The notes below the pieces were generated by a model, which ran no database searches, was not told the origin of the DNA, and worked only from the letters and a program-made list of their open reading frames with translations. Both the position numbers and the translations under genes were made by a program. A DNA stretch of 64,000 nucleotides from Glaciimonas sp. (GTDB taxonomy: Bacteria > Pseudomonadota > Gammaproteobacteria > Burkholderiales > Burkholderiaceae_D), in assembly GCA_012927585.1 (NCBI GenBank), contig JABBOY010000023.1:1-64000 (forward strand), written 5' to 3'. Shown here piece after piece: positions 37,061-46,382 of this stretch; position 1 is the first letter of the stretch; each line of letters begins with the position of its first letter.

Positions 37061-38149
37061 ATGCAGATTAGTGTAGAAGCGGTTAAGGAAGTCATGTCGG
37101 GAGTAATCGACCCAAACACGAATAAAGACTTCGTAGCCACCAAATCGGCGAAAAATATTGTGCTTGATGGTGCCGATGTCTCACTCGATATCGAGCTCGG
37201 CTATCCAGCCAAAAGCCAGATCGATGCGATCCGCAAAAGCGTGATTAGCGCGCTGCGTGGCATTCCCGGCGTGGGCAATGTCAGCGTCAATGTGTATGTC
37301 AAGATACTGTCCCACGCAGTGCAGCGCGGCGTCAAGCTGATGCCGAACGTCAAGAACATTATTGCTGTCGCCTCCGGCAAGGGCGGCGTCGGTAAATCGA
37401 CTACCGCGGTCAATTTGGCGCTGGCGCTGGCCGCTGAAGGCGCGTCGGTCGGTATTCTGGACGCCGATATTTACGGCCCGTCACAGCCGATGATGATGGG
37501 TATTTCCGGACGGCCGGAGACAGTGGATGGCAAGACCATGGAGCCGCTGGAAAACTACGGCCTGCAGGTATCCTCGATCGGTTTCATGATCGACCCCGAC
37601 GAGCCGATGGTGTGGCGCGGCCCGATGGTTACGCAGGCACTGCAGCAATTGCTGGAACAGACTAACTGGCGCGACCTCGATTATCTGATCGTCGACATGC
37701 CGCCGGGTACCGGCGACATCCAATTGACGTTGTCGCAAAAAGTGCCGGTGACTGGCGCAGTGATCGTCACCACGCCGCAGGACATTGCGTTGCTGGATGC
37801 GCGCAAGGGGCTGAAAATGTTTGAGAAGGTCGGGATTCCCATCCTGGGCATCGTTGAAAACATGAGCACGCATATCTGTTCCAACTGCGGCCATGCCGAA
37901 GCGATATTCGGCTCCGGCGGCGGTGAAAAAATGTGTTCGGAATACGGCGTTGCGTTCCTCGGCGGCTTGCCGCTGACGATGTCGATTCGCGAACAGGCCG
38001 ATTCCGGCAAGCCCACCGTGGTAGCCGACCCGGATGGCCCGGTGACGGCGATTTACAAGGAAATTGCCCGCAAGATCGCGGTTGGCGTAGCTGAAAGAGC
38101 GCGCGACATGAGCAGCAAGTTCCCCAGCATCGTGATCAAGAACGATTGA
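37061..38149 (+). CDS. apbC: Iron-sulfur cluster carrier Mrp/ApbC
   Basis: P-loop scaffold that carries Fe-S clusters to target enzymes, 362 residues. An N-terminal DUF59 domain (about residues 1-90) precedes the ParA-like ATPase with ASGKGGVGKSTTAVNLALAL near residue 105 and DMPPGTGDIQLT. The cluster-binding CxxC is in HICSNCGHAEAIFG near residue 270. A GGAG site lies just upstream of the ATG at 37061. It is divergent from metG. Proximity to the formate dehydrogenase genes may be functionally relevant because those subunits bind many clusters. Confidence 0.96.
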   Translation: MQISVEAVKEVMSGVIDPNTNKDFVATKSAKNIVLDGADVSLDIELGYPAKSQIDAIRKSVISALRGIPGVGNVSVNVYVKILSHAVQRGVKLMPNVKNIIAVASGKGGVGKSTTAVNLALALAAEGASVGILDADIYGPSQPMMMGISGRPETVDGKTMEPLENYGLQVSSIGFMIDPDEPMVWRGPMVTQALQQLLEQTNWRDLDYLIVDMPPGTGDIQLTLSQKVPVTGAVIVTTPQDIALLDARKGLKMFEKVGIPILGIVENMSTHICSNCGHAEAIFGSGGGEKMCSEYGVAFLGGLPLTMSIREQADSGKPTVVADPDGPVTAIYKEIARKIAVGVAERARDMSSKFPSIVIKND

Positions 38150-38187
38150 ATCCCGGCGCGGATAGGCTCTTTCTGTTGGTAATATTA

Positions 38188-38270
38188 TTTATAGTGGGGT
38201 ATAGTTAAAAACACATGCTTCACCGCATTATTTTAGTGCGGTATTTAAAAATACATTGCTAAGTATGCTT
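38188..38270 (+). repeat. Intergenic repeat family, copy C
   Basis: Contains TTTATAGTGGGGTATAG, TTAAAAACA, a perfect hairpin ACCGCA/TGCGGT, TTTAAAAATAC and AAGTATGC. The spacing of the outer blocks is conserved (about 53 bases). It lies between mrp/apbC and the formate dehydrogenase locus, in the likely leader region of the latter. Confidence 0.8.
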
Positions 38271-38344
38271 CTATTCAAAGATGATCCTGGCTGTAACATC
38301 AGTAAGGATCGATTTGATCCATCGCACTGAAATGAGGTCTGAAC

Positions 38345-38866
38345 GTGGAGACGCAAGCAATTGATGTGAGTGTCATCATGCAGCGCAAGACGCTCGATAA
38401 CCGCTGGCAGTCGCACCAGTGGCGTCCGTTGGAAGTGCTCGACAGCGCCGCCTTGCCGCCCGGCAGCGCTCGCTGTCTTATGGATGACGACAGCGATATG
38501 CGCTGGCTGTTTCCCGGCTTCGACATCAAGCTGTTCAGCGATGAAGGCGAGGGCTATTACCTCAATATCAGTTCCGCCACCCCATGCTGGTTCATTATGT
38601 GGCGCATCGAGCAGATCGGCGCGCTGGATGTGGCCGTGCCCAAGGCGGTCACGCTGTCCTACAACGAAGCGGCGCGTCTGATGGATGGCGGCGAACAGGT
38701 TGATACGCTGCCAGCATCGGCGGCGATCATCGAGCGGCTAAGTCATTTCACCCAAGAACATTATCAACTCAAGATCAAGCACAAACGCAAAAAACCCTCT
38801 TTCGAAGGCGGCGCCGGCGTTGACCTGATGGCGCGGGCGGAAGGGAAGAGCGATGGCGGCCGATGA
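38345..38866 (+). CDS. DUF3305 domain protein, formate dehydrogenase locus
   Basis: A 173-residue soluble protein whose N-terminal two thirds match DUF3305 (VSVIMQRKTLDNRWQSHQW, LFSDEGEGYYLNIS, CWFIMWRIE), with a basic C-terminal tail. The family is found at the start of formate dehydrogenase loci beside DUF3306 and probably assists maturation, but this is inferred from context. The start is a GTG with GAGG upstream. It overlaps the next gene by 14 bases. Confidence 0.88.
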   Translation: METQAIDVSVIMQRKTLDNRWQSHQWRPLEVLDSAALPPGSARCLMDDDSDMRWLFPGFDIKLFSDEGEGYYLNISSATPCWFIMWRIEQIGALDVAVPKAVTLSYNEAARLMDGGEQVDTLPASAAIIERLSHFTQEHYQLKIKHKRKKPSFEGGAGVDLMARAEGKSDGGR

Positions 38867-39431
38867 TTTCTTTGCGCGCTGGAGCAAGCGCAAGATGGCT
38901 GCGGCCTCCGTGCCAGTCACTATGGATTCTGCAGTCGCGTTCGATGCAGACAATCCGCCGGTAGTAAGCGAGGCGCAAGCGGTAGTCAAACCTTTGCCGA
39001 CGCAGGCCGATGCCGAGGGCTTGACGGCAGAATCCGATTACACCGCATTTTTGGCTAAAGGCGTCGATGAGAGCGTCAAACGCTGCGCCATGAAGAAACT
39101 GTTTGCGCTGCCGCAGTTCAATATCATGGATGGGCTCGATATTTACGTCGGGGACTACAGTCAACCCGACCCACTGCCGCCCGGTATGCTGGAAGCGTTA
39201 AATCACGCCAAGAGTGCGCTTGATCCGGCGCAATTCTTTAACAACCCGGTGTCGCAATTGCTGAATAAAGTGGAACAACAAGAGCCGGTTGCAGCGAATC
39301 CGCCCGAGACGACTGAACTTGGGCAGGACGCAGCAGAGTCAGCGTCCGCAACGGACAATTTCGCGCCAGTCCTGCCGCAACTGGATGCCTTGCCATCTGC
39401 CGTCGAAACATCTAAAAACGAGACTGTATGA
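38853..39431 (+). CDS. DUF3306 domain protein, formate dehydrogenase locus
   Basis: A 192-residue protein with FFARWSKRK near its start and LPQFNIMDGLDIYVGDYSQPDPLPPGM, typical of DUF3306. The C-terminal third is acidic and low in complexity. It is the usual neighbour of DUF3305 in formate dehydrogenase clusters; the role is unknown. AAGGGAAGAG precedes the start, and the stop overlaps the next gene (ATGA). Confidence 0.88.
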   Translation: MAADDFFARWSKRKMAAASVPVTMDSAVAFDADNPPVVSEAQAVVKPLPTQADAEGLTAESDYTAFLAKGVDESVKRCAMKKLFALPQFNIMDGLDIYVGDYSQPDPLPPGMLEALNHAKSALDPAQFFNNPVSQLLNKVEQQEPVAANPPETTELGQDAAESASATDNFAPVLPQLDALPSAVETSKNETV

Positions 39432-41551
39432 CGACCGAATTCAAAATTTGCAACTGCAATCACAGCATGCCGCTGGACGCTGCGGCGGGTGCACAGCTTG
39501 GCGCAGTTCTCGGTGTCGGTGCGCTGTCAGTGGCAAGCCAGTTATGCCGACGCGAAATCGGTGCCTATCTGGGAGCGCTGGACGGCGTGGATAACGTCGT
39601 CGTCGCTTGCACCCAGGAGCGTGCGCTGTTTGCGGAACTGGCGCAGCAAAAAAATACCGTGGCGCCGATCCGCTTCGTAAATATCCGTGAAACTGCCGGC
39701 TGGAGCGCCGAGTCGAAAGCGGCATTGCCTAAAATGGCCGCATTGCTGGCCGCCGCCGCTTTGCCCGACCCGGAGCCGGTGCCAATTGTCAATTACGATT
39801 CGGCCGGACATACGTTGATTATTGGGCCCGCCGACCAAGCGCTGCCGTGGGCGCAGCGTCTGGGCGATCAAGTCGATGTCAGTGTGTTGTTGACCTCCGG
39901 TAGCGATTCCCAAATGCTGGGCGAGCGCAGTTTCCCCAGTTTTTCGGGCAAGAAAATCGCGATTTCCGGCTGGTTGGGTGCATTCAAAGTACGCTGGCAG
40001 CAAGACAATCCGATTGATCTGGAAACCTGCATTCGCTGCAACGCTTGCATCGAAGCCTGCCCGGAAAGCGCGATTGACCTGACTTACCAGATCGATCTCG
40101 ACAAGTGCCGTTCGCACGGCGATTGCATCAAGGCTTGCGGTAGCATCGGTGCAATCGATTTTGCCCGTGGCGACATCACCGCGGGCAATGATCGTAGCGG
40201 CGAGTTCGATTTGATATTCGATTTATCCCGCACGCCGCAGGTGCGCGCCCATCAATTGCCACAGGGATATTTCGCACCCGGGCAAGATGTCGCGCGCCAG
40301 TTTGAAGATGCGCTGAAACTCACGCGCATGATTGGTCAGTTCGAAAAGCCGAAATTCTTTAGCTACAAGGAAAAACTGTGCGCCCATAGCCGCAATAAAA
40401 CAATCGGTTGCAACGCCTGCATCGATATTTGCTCGGCTGAAGCCATCAGCCACAACGGCAATCATGTCAAGGTCGATCCCAATCTGTGCGCCGGCTGCGG
40501 CGCTTGCACCACGGTCTGCCCGTCCGGTGCGATGGCGTATGTCTACCCGCGTGCCGCTGACATGGGGCTGCGCCTGAAAACGTTGTTGATCACCTATGCC
40601 AAGGCCGGTGGGCACAATGCAAGGCTGTTATTTCACAGTAAAGGGCAGGGCGCAACATTGGTCGAGCAAGTGGGCCGTTTGGCGAAAGCTGGCGGGCGCG
40701 GCATTCCGGCGCGCATCATCCCGGTCGAATTGCACCACACTGCTGCGGTCGGCATCGATGTATGGCTGGCCGCATTTGCTTACGGCGCTACCCATATCAG
40801 CGTGCTGGTCACGGATGAGGAAGCGCCGCAATATCTGGAAGCGTTGCAGCAGCAGATGGAGATTGCCCAAACCATCCTGTCCGGCTTGGGATATGCGGGT
40901 ATCCATTTGCAGCTGATCCGGGCCAAAACCGCCGCCGAATTAGACACCGCCGTAAACGTACTGGCCTTCACGCCAGCACAGACGTCGAAAATTTGCGCCA
41001 CTTTTAATGTTGCGGCTGACAAGCGCACCACATTGGAGTTCGCGCTGGAACATTTGCACTGGCATGCGCCAACCAAAGTGGAGCAGATCGCCTTGCCGGC
41101 CGGCGCTTTGTACGGTGCGGTAATGGTCAACAAGGACGCCTGCACCTTGTGCATGTCCTGCGTCGGTGCTTGCCCGGAATCTGCGCTGACGGATAACCCG
41201 AATTTGCCGCAACTGCGTTTTATCGAGAAAAATTGCGTGCAGTGCGGCTTGTGCGAGAAAACCTGTCCCGAATCTGCAATTACGCTATCGCCGCGCTTGC
41301 TATTTACCGATGCCGCCAAACAGGCCGTGGTATTGAATGAAGCGCAGCCCTACCATTGCATTCGCTGCAATACCCCGTTCGGTACGCTGCAAATGATCGA
41401 CAACATGCTGGTTAAATTGTCGGCGCACGGTGCTTTCGCCGGCAATCTGGATCGCATCAAAATGTGTTCCGAATGTCGCGTGATCGACATGATGGAAAAT
41501 AAAAACGAGGCTTCAATAACCGCCACTACCACCATAACGCGCCCGCATTAA
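39428..41551 (+). CDS. Multi-cluster 4Fe-4S ferredoxin protein, formate dehydrogenase locus
   Basis: A 707-residue soluble protein with about six ferredoxin-type cysteine runs: CIRCNACIEACPE near residue 202, CRSHGDCIKACG, CNACIDICS near residue 330, CAGCGACTTVCPS, CTLCMSCVGACPE near residue 574 and CVQCGLCEKTCPE, plus additional cysteine pairs at both ends (CNCNHSMP at the N-terminus, CSECR at the C-terminus). No signal peptide, so it stays in the cytoplasm. It starts within the DUF3306 stop and is followed by the TorD-like chaperone. Such proteins are common in formate dehydrogenase loci and may deliver electrons or clusters during assembly. Confidence 0.88.
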   Translation: MTTEFKICNCNHSMPLDAAAGAQLGAVLGVGALSVASQLCRREIGAYLGALDGVDNVVVACTQERALFAELAQQKNTVAPIRFVNIRETAGWSAESKAALPKMAALLAAAALPDPEPVPIVNYDSAGHTLIIGPADQALPWAQRLGDQVDVSVLLTSGSDSQMLGERSFPSFSGKKIAISGWLGAFKVRWQQDNPIDLETCIRCNACIEACPESAIDLTYQIDLDKCRSHGDCIKACGSIGAIDFARGDITAGNDRSGEFDLIFDLSRTPQVRAHQLPQGYFAPGQDVARQFEDALKLTRMIGQFEKPKFFSYKEKLCAHSRNKTIGCNACIDICSAEAISHNGNHVKVDPNLCAGCGACTTVCPSGAMAYVYPRAADMGLRLKTLLITYAKAGGHNARLLFHSKGQGATLVEQVGRLAKAGGRGIPARIIPVELHHTAAVGIDVWLAAFAYGATHISVLVTDEEAPQYLEALQQQMEIAQTILSGLGYAGIHLQLIRAKTAAELDTAVNVLAFTPAQTSKICATFNVAADKRTTLEFALEHLHWHAPTKVEQIALPAGALYGAVMVNKDACTLCMSCVGACPESALTDNPNLPQLRFIEKNCVQCGLCEKTCPESAITLSPRLLFTDAAKQAVVLNEAQPYHCIRCNTPFGTLQMIDNMLVKLSAHGAFAGNLDRIKMCSECRVIDMMENKNEASITATTTITRPH

Positions 41552-41563
41552 GCCGGAGATTGC

Positions 41564-42178
41564 ATGAATACCAGTGAATCATTGAAGTTTGAAACCCCGG
41601 ATCCGGGCGAAGAAACCGCCCGCGCGGATTTGTACGGTTTGCTGGCTACGCTGTTTTACGCCCCGCCATCACAGACGCTGATCGACACCATCGGTTCGGC
41701 TAAATCCGAAGGCGATGGGGTGTTGGAACATGCCTGGGCCGAGCTGGTGCTGGCGTGCAAAAATGCAAAGGCAGAAGAAGCGCGGGAGGAATACGATCAA
41801 TTGTTTATCAGCACCGGCAAGCCGGAAGTGATGCTATACGGTTCGTATTACCTGTCCGGTTTTTTAATGGAAAAGCCCTTGGCAGCGTTACGCACCGATC
41901 TGGCCGAGCTGGGGTTGGAGCGCGTAGCTTCAGTTACCGAGAGCGAAGATCACATTGCCAGCTTGTGCGAAGTGATGCGTTATTTGATCGACTCGGATGA
42001 TGCGCTGATGACCAATCTTGCAGCGCAAAAAACATTTTTTACCGCTCACATGCAAGCATGGGTACTGGATGCATGCGCTGCAATCAATGCCAGTCGTCAT
42101 GCCAAACTGTATGCGGCAGTGGCCAATTTGGCGCGGACATTTTTCGAAGTGGAGATGCAAGCTTTTGATATGGATTAA
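41564..42178 (+). CDS. TorD/DmsD-type chaperone for the molybdoenzyme
   Basis: An all-alpha chaperone of 204 residues. Features include ARADLYGLLATLFYAPPSQTL near the N-terminus, the central EEYDQLFISTGKPEVMLYGSYYLSGF (TorD-like EYDxLFxxxG... motif) and a C-terminal helical half. These chaperones hold the Tat-exported molybdoenzyme until the cofactor is inserted. The 12-base gap to the ferredoxin gene links it to the preceding operon; the catalytic subunits follow 369 bases later, with copy E of the repeat in between. Confidence 0.88.
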   Translation: MNTSESLKFETPDPGEETARADLYGLLATLFYAPPSQTLIDTIGSAKSEGDGVLEHAWAELVLACKNAKAEEAREEYDQLFISTGKPEVMLYGSYYLSGFLMEKPLAALRTDLAELGLERVASVTESEDHIASLCEVMRYLIDSDDALMTNLAAQKTFFTAHMQAWVLDACAAINASRHAKLYAAVANLARTFFEVEMQAFDMD

Positions 42179-42547
42179 ATTTTCATCGGTAATTAACGTT
42201 TCTTAATATTCTGCAAGGAGCCAAATTTTTCATCAGGACGATTCTTGAAATTAAGTATACTACTATTGAGTATTTTTTACTTATGCATTAAAATCATACG
42301 GTAAAAGCACTATTTTTTATAGTACTCCCTAATTTTTAGGATTTATAAAAAACGGCATGGCAGGCTTGAGAACACCTATATGAAGCCATTTTTGCAAAAT
42401 TTGATGCTAGCTTGTTAAGACAATACGGTAATTGTTCGTTGCAATCTTGAAATAATTTACCTAAGATACAAGGCAATAAACAGTCAAGTCATAATCCACG
42501 ATTGGCTGCAAAAAATCAGGATTTTCAACCTGTATAAGGAGACTGTA
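42179..42547. promoter_or_regulatory. Gap in the formate dehydrogenase locus
   Basis: No gene. It holds repeat copy E and a plausible promoter: TTGCAA at 42439-42444 and TAAGAT at 42462-42467 with 17 bases between. If real, it lets the catalytic genes be transcribed separately from the assembly genes. The -10 matches the consensus in four of six positions only. Confidence 0.4.
42251..42331 (-). repeat. Intergenic repeat family, copy E
   Basis: Read on the minus strand: AGGGAGTACTATAAAAA, TTTACCGTATGA, ATGCATAAGTAAA, AAAATACTCA, AGTAGTATACTT. TTTAC/GTAAA and TATG/CATA form the central hairpin with different bases from copies A and C. GGAGTA-to-AATAC spacing is 54. It lies inside the formate dehydrogenase locus. 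Confidence 0.8.
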
Positions 42548-42745
42548 ATGGCAGATATAAACAAAATCGCACGCCGAACATTTTTTTCTGGACTCGGCTT
42601 GGCGGTTGTGGCTGGAGTAGCGGCCAAGGTTGCAAGTCCCGTACCTGCTGGAAAAGCGCTGGATGTCGCCGTTGCCGAACCTGTTGGCAATGGTTACCGA
42701 TTGACAGAGCACGTCAAAAAATACTACCGCACTACCACTATTTAA
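42548..42745 (+). CDS. Small twin-arginine formate dehydrogenase-associated protein
   Basis: A 65-residue protein with a Tat-like leader (ARRTFFSGLGLAVVAGVAAK) and a short C-terminal part ending RLTEHVKKYYRTTTI. Such small proteins regularly precede formate dehydrogenase alpha subunits and are described as the formate dehydrogenase region Tat target. Function is unknown; a role as export partner or small subunit is inference. AAGGAGA gives a strong ribosome site, and fdhA starts 16 bases after its stop. Confidence 0.85.
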   Translation: MADINKIARRTFFSGLGLAVVAGVAAKVASPVPAGKALDVAVAEPVGNGYRLTEHVKKYYRTTTI

Positions 42746-42760
42746 TACTGAGGTGACAAC

Positions 42761-45721
42761 ATGCTGTTGACTCGCAAAAGCGACGCCGGTTCGCGTTCGC
42801 ACAGCCGTTTTACATCAAGTCTTGCCGCGAGTCTGTCGCGTGCGCTGCCGACAATGGATCGCCGACTGTTCCTGAAGCGTTCCGGCATCGGCGTTGGAGC
42901 CGGGATCGCCGCCGCGCAATTGGGCTTGATACAAAAAGCCAAAGCGGCCGTTGAAGGCAAGGCAGTCGGCGCAAAGATCGAAGTGAAGCGCACGGTATGC
43001 ACCCATTGTTCGGTCGGTTGCGCAGTCGACGCTGTGGTGCAAAACGGCATCTGGATTCGTCAGGAGCCGGTCTTCGACTCGCCGATTAATTTGGGTGCGC
43101 ATTGCGCCAAAGGCGCTGCGCTACGCGAGCACGGTCACGGCGAGTATCGGTTGAAATATCCGATGAAGCTGGTCAACGGCAAGTATCAGCGCATCAGCTG
43201 GGATCAGGCACTGGGTGAAATTTCCGCCAAAATGCTCGATATCCGCAAGGTCAGCGGCCCGGATTCTGTATTCTGGGTCGGCTCGTCCAAACACAACAAC
43301 GAACAAGCTGCGCTGTTACGCAAGTTCGTATCTTTCTTCGGTAGCAATAATTGCGATCACCAGGCGCGCATTTGCCATTCGACTACGGTCGCAGGCGTGG
43401 CCAACACCTGGGGTTATGGCGCGATGACGAATAGCTACAATGATATGCAGAATTCGAAAGCGGCGATGTATATCGGCTCCAATGCCGCCGAGGCGCATCC
43501 GGTATCGATGCTGCATTTGCTGCACGCGAAAGAAGCCGGCTGCAAGGTGATCGTGGTCGATCCGCGTTTTACCCGTACTGCAGCCAAGGCACATCAATAC
43601 GTGCGGATTCGCTCCGGGTCCGATATTCCATTCCTGTATGGTTTGCTGTATCACATCTTCCAGAATGGTTGGGAAGATCAGGAATACATCAATAATCGCG
43701 TCTACGGCATGGACAAGGTCAAGCAAGAAGCGCTGACCTGGACCCCTGAAAAGGTGGAAGAAGCGTGCGGCTCGACCGAAGCCGAAGTCTTCAAGGTCGC
43801 CGAAACCCTGGCTAAAAATCGTCCTTCAACCGTGGTCTGGTGCATGGGGCAAACCCAGCACACTATCGGCAATGCGATGGTGCGCATGTCCTGCATCGTG
43901 CAACTCGCGCTGGGCAATGTCGGTAAATCGGGCGGTGGCACCAACATTTTTCGCGGTCACGACAATGTGCAGGGCGCCACGGACGTCGGGCCAAATCCTG
44001 ATTCTCTGCCAGGTTACTATGGCCTGGCAACCGGTTCCTGGAAGCACTGGTGCGCAGTGTGGGGCGTGGATTACGAATGGGTTAAAAAGCAGTTTGCATC
44101 GCAGGAAATGATGGAAAAATCCGGCACTACCGTGTCGCGCTGGATCGATGCCGTGCTGGAGAAAAATGAGTTTATCGATCAGGACAACAATGTCAAGGCA
44201 ATGGTGTTCTGGGGCCATGCGCCGAACTCTCAAACCCGCGGTCTGGAAATGAAAACGGCATTCGATAAGCTCGACTTGCTGGTGGTAATCGATCCTTATC
44301 CATCGGCAACAGCAGCGATGGCCGCCATGAAAGTGGATGGACAGGAACTCAATCCCAACCGCGCCGTGTATCTGCTGCCTGCCGCGACCCAGTTTGAGAC
44401 CTCGGGCTCTGTCACCGCGTCCAATCGTTCGCTGCAATGGCGCGAAAAAGTCATTGAGCCTTTGTTTGAGTCGCGTACCGATCATATGATCATGTACCAA
44501 TTGGCGCAAAAACTCGGCTTCGGCAAGGAGTTGGTCGCCAAGATCAAGCTGGTGCCGGGCAAGGGCGGCATGATGGAACCGGAACCGGAAGATATGTTGC
44601 GCGAGATCAACCGCGGCGGCTGGACCATCGGCTATACCGGCCAGTCGCCGGAGCGGCTGAAAGCGCACATGCGCAATATGCATTTATTCGATGTCAAAAC
44701 ATTGAAATGCAAAGGCGGCAAGGATGCTGCTACCGGATATGACCTGACCGGAGATTATTTCGGCTTGCCGTGGCCCTGCTATGGCACGCCTGAACTCAAG
44801 CACCCGGGTACCTCCAACCTGTACGACACCTCCAAGCATGTGATGGATGGCGGCGGCAATTTCCGCGCTAATTTTGGCGTGGAAAAAGATGGCGTGAATT
44901 TGCTGGCTGAAGACGGCTCCTATTCGAAAGGTGCCGATATCACCACTGGCTACCCGGAATTCGATCATGTGCTAATGAAAAAACTGGGCTGGTGGAATGA
45001 ATTGACCGATGCCGAGAAAAAGGCGGCAGAAAGTAAGAACTGGAAGACCGACCTGTCCGGTGGGATTCAGCGCGTAGTGATGAAAAATCATGGTTGCCAT
45101 CCATTCGGCAATGCCAAGGCGCGTGCAGTGGTGTGGAATTTTCCTGATCCGGTGCCGAAACACCGCGAGCCGCTGTATGGAACACGGCCCGATCTGGTAG
45201 CGAAATATCCAACCCATGACGATAAAAAGTCATTCTGGCGCTTGCCGACCTTATATAAGTCGATTCAAGACAAAAATGTTGCGGAGAAACTGTACGAGAA
45301 GTTTCCGATTATTCTTACCTCGGGCCGATTGGTTGAATATGAGGGCGGCGGCGAGGAAACCCGCTCCAATCCGTGGCTGGCAGAATTGCAACAAGATGCT
45401 TTTGTCGAATTGAATCCGAAGGCTGCTGCCGACCGCGGAATTCGCAACGGTGAATATGTGATCGTTTCAACGCCAACCGGGGCCCGTATCAAAGTCAAGG
45501 CGCTGGTCACTCCGCGCGTCAATGCCGAAACCGCATTTATTCCGTTTCATTTCTCGGGTTGGTGGCAAGGCAAGGATTTGAAAGAGTATTACCCCGAGGG
45601 TGCAATGCCGGTTGTGCGCGGCGAAGCTGTCAATACGGCGACCACGTATGGCTATGACTCGGTCACGATGATGCAAGAAACCAAGACAACCATCTGCAAC
45701 ATCGAAAAATTCGTTGCGTGA
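42761..45721 (+). CDS. fdhA: Formate dehydrogenase catalytic alpha subunit (Mo/W-bis-MGD)
   Basis: Molybdopterin oxidoreductase of 986 residues oxidising formate to CO2. A Tat-like leader MDRRLFLKRSGIG starts near residue 31, followed by the 4Fe-4S site VCTHCSVGCAVD near residue 78. The active-site region DHQARICHSTTVAGVANT has cysteine 205 rather than selenocysteine. The C-terminal molydopterin dinucleotide-binding domain shows TSGRLVEYEGGGEETRSNP. The Tat motif implies a periplasmic enzyme. GAGGTGAC precedes the ATG. The maturation genes around it, and modABC elsewhere in the window, supply the cofactor route. Confidence 0.96.
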   Translation: MLLTRKSDAGSRSHSRFTSSLAASLSRALPTMDRRLFLKRSGIGVGAGIAAAQLGLIQKAKAAVEGKAVGAKIEVKRTVCTHCSVGCAVDAVVQNGIWIRQEPVFDSPINLGAHCAKGAALREHGHGEYRLKYPMKLVNGKYQRISWDQALGEISAKMLDIRKVSGPDSVFWVGSSKHNNEQAALLRKFVSFFGSNNCDHQARICHSTTVAGVANTWGYGAMTNSYNDMQNSKAAMYIGSNAAEAHPVSMLHLLHAKEAGCKVIVVDPRFTRTAAKAHQYVRIRSGSDIPFLYGLLYHIFQNGWEDQEYINNRVYGMDKVKQEALTWTPEKVEEACGSTEAEVFKVAETLAKNRPSTVVWCMGQTQHTIGNAMVRMSCIVQLALGNVGKSGGGTNIFRGHDNVQGATDVGPNPDSLPGYYGLATGSWKHWCAVWGVDYEWVKKQFASQEMMEKSGTTVSRWIDAVLEKNEFIDQDNNVKAMVFWGHAPNSQTRGLEMKTAFDKLDLLVVIDPYPSATAAMAAMKVDGQELNPNRAVYLLPAATQFETSGSVTASNRSLQWREKVIEPLFESRTDHMIMYQLAQKLGFGKELVAKIKLVPGKGGMMEPEPEDMLREINRGGWTIGYTGQSPERLKAHMRNMHLFDVKTLKCKGGKDAATGYDLTGDYFGLPWPCYGTPELKHPGTSNLYDTSKHVMDGGGNFRANFGVEKDGVNLLAEDGSYSKGADITTGYPEFDHVLMKKLGWWNELTDAEKKAAESKNWKTDLSGGIQRVVMKNHGCHPFGNAKARAVVWNFPDPVPKHREPLYGTRPDLVAKYPTHDDKKSFWRLPTLYKSIQDKNVAEKLYEKFPIILTSGRLVEYEGGGEETRSNPWLAELQQDAFVELNPKAAADRGIRNGEYVIVSTPTGARIKVKALVTPRVNAETAFIPFHFSGWWQGKDLKEYYPEGAMPVVRGEAVNTATTYGYDSVTMMQETKTTICNIEKFVA

Positions 45722-45752
45722 AGCCCGTAGACACGATTGGGAGGGAAGTTAA

Positions 45753-46382
45753 ATGGCACGAATGAAATTCATATGCGACGCTGAACGTTGCATCGAGTGT
45801 AACGGTTGCGTCACTGCCTGCAAAAACGAACATGAGGTGCCATGGGGCGTGAATCGACGCCGGGTCGTCACCATTAATGATGGTGTTGTCGGCCAGGAAA
45901 AATCGATTTCTGTCGCTTGCATGCATTGCTCTGACGCGCCCTGCATGGCGGTATGCCCGGTTGACTGCTTTTACCGCACTGATGAAGGTGTGGTGTTGCA
46001 TGACAAGGACGTTTGCATCGGTTGCGGATATTGCTCTTACGCGTGCCCATTTGGTGCGCCGCAATTCCCTTCCAACGGGACATTCGGTTTGCGCGGCAAA
46101 ATGGATAAATGTACTTTCTGTGCCGGCGGCCCCGAGCAAGACGGCTCACAGGCAGAGTTTGAGAAATACGGCCGCAATCGTCTGTCTGAAGGCAAATTAC
46201 CAGTCTGTGCAGAAATGTGTTCTACCAAAGCCTTGCTAGGCGGTGACGGCGATGTGCTTGCCGATATTTTCCGTAATCGCGTGGTGCAGCGCGGCACCGG
46301 CAGCGAAGTGTGGGGCTGGGGAACGGCCTATGGTCGTGCCCCGCATCCTGAAGCAAAACCACCGGTGGAGAATAAATCATGA
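45753..46382 (+). CDS. fdhB: Formate dehydrogenase iron-sulfur beta subunit
   Basis: A 209-residue 4Fe-4S ferredoxin protein relaying electrons from the catalytic subunit towards the cytochrome b subunit. Four cluster motifs are visible: CIECNGCVTACKNEHEV, CMHCSDAPCMAVCPVDCF, CIGCGYCSYACPFGAPQ, and the pair CTFC with CAEMCSTKAL. It lacks its own leader, as is usual when it is co-exported with the Tat-borne alpha subunit. It overlaps the small lipoprotein gene by four bases (ATGA). Confidence 0.95.
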   Translation: MARMKFICDAERCIECNGCVTACKNEHEVPWGVNRRRVVTINDGVVGQEKSISVACMHCSDAPCMAVCPVDCFYRTDEGVVLHDKDVCIGCGYCSYACPFGAPQFPSNGTFGLRGKMDKCTFCAGGPEQDGSQAEFEKYGRNRLSEGKLPVCAEMCSTKALLGGDGDVLADIFRNRVVQRGTGSEVWGWGTAYGRAPHPEAKPPVENKS

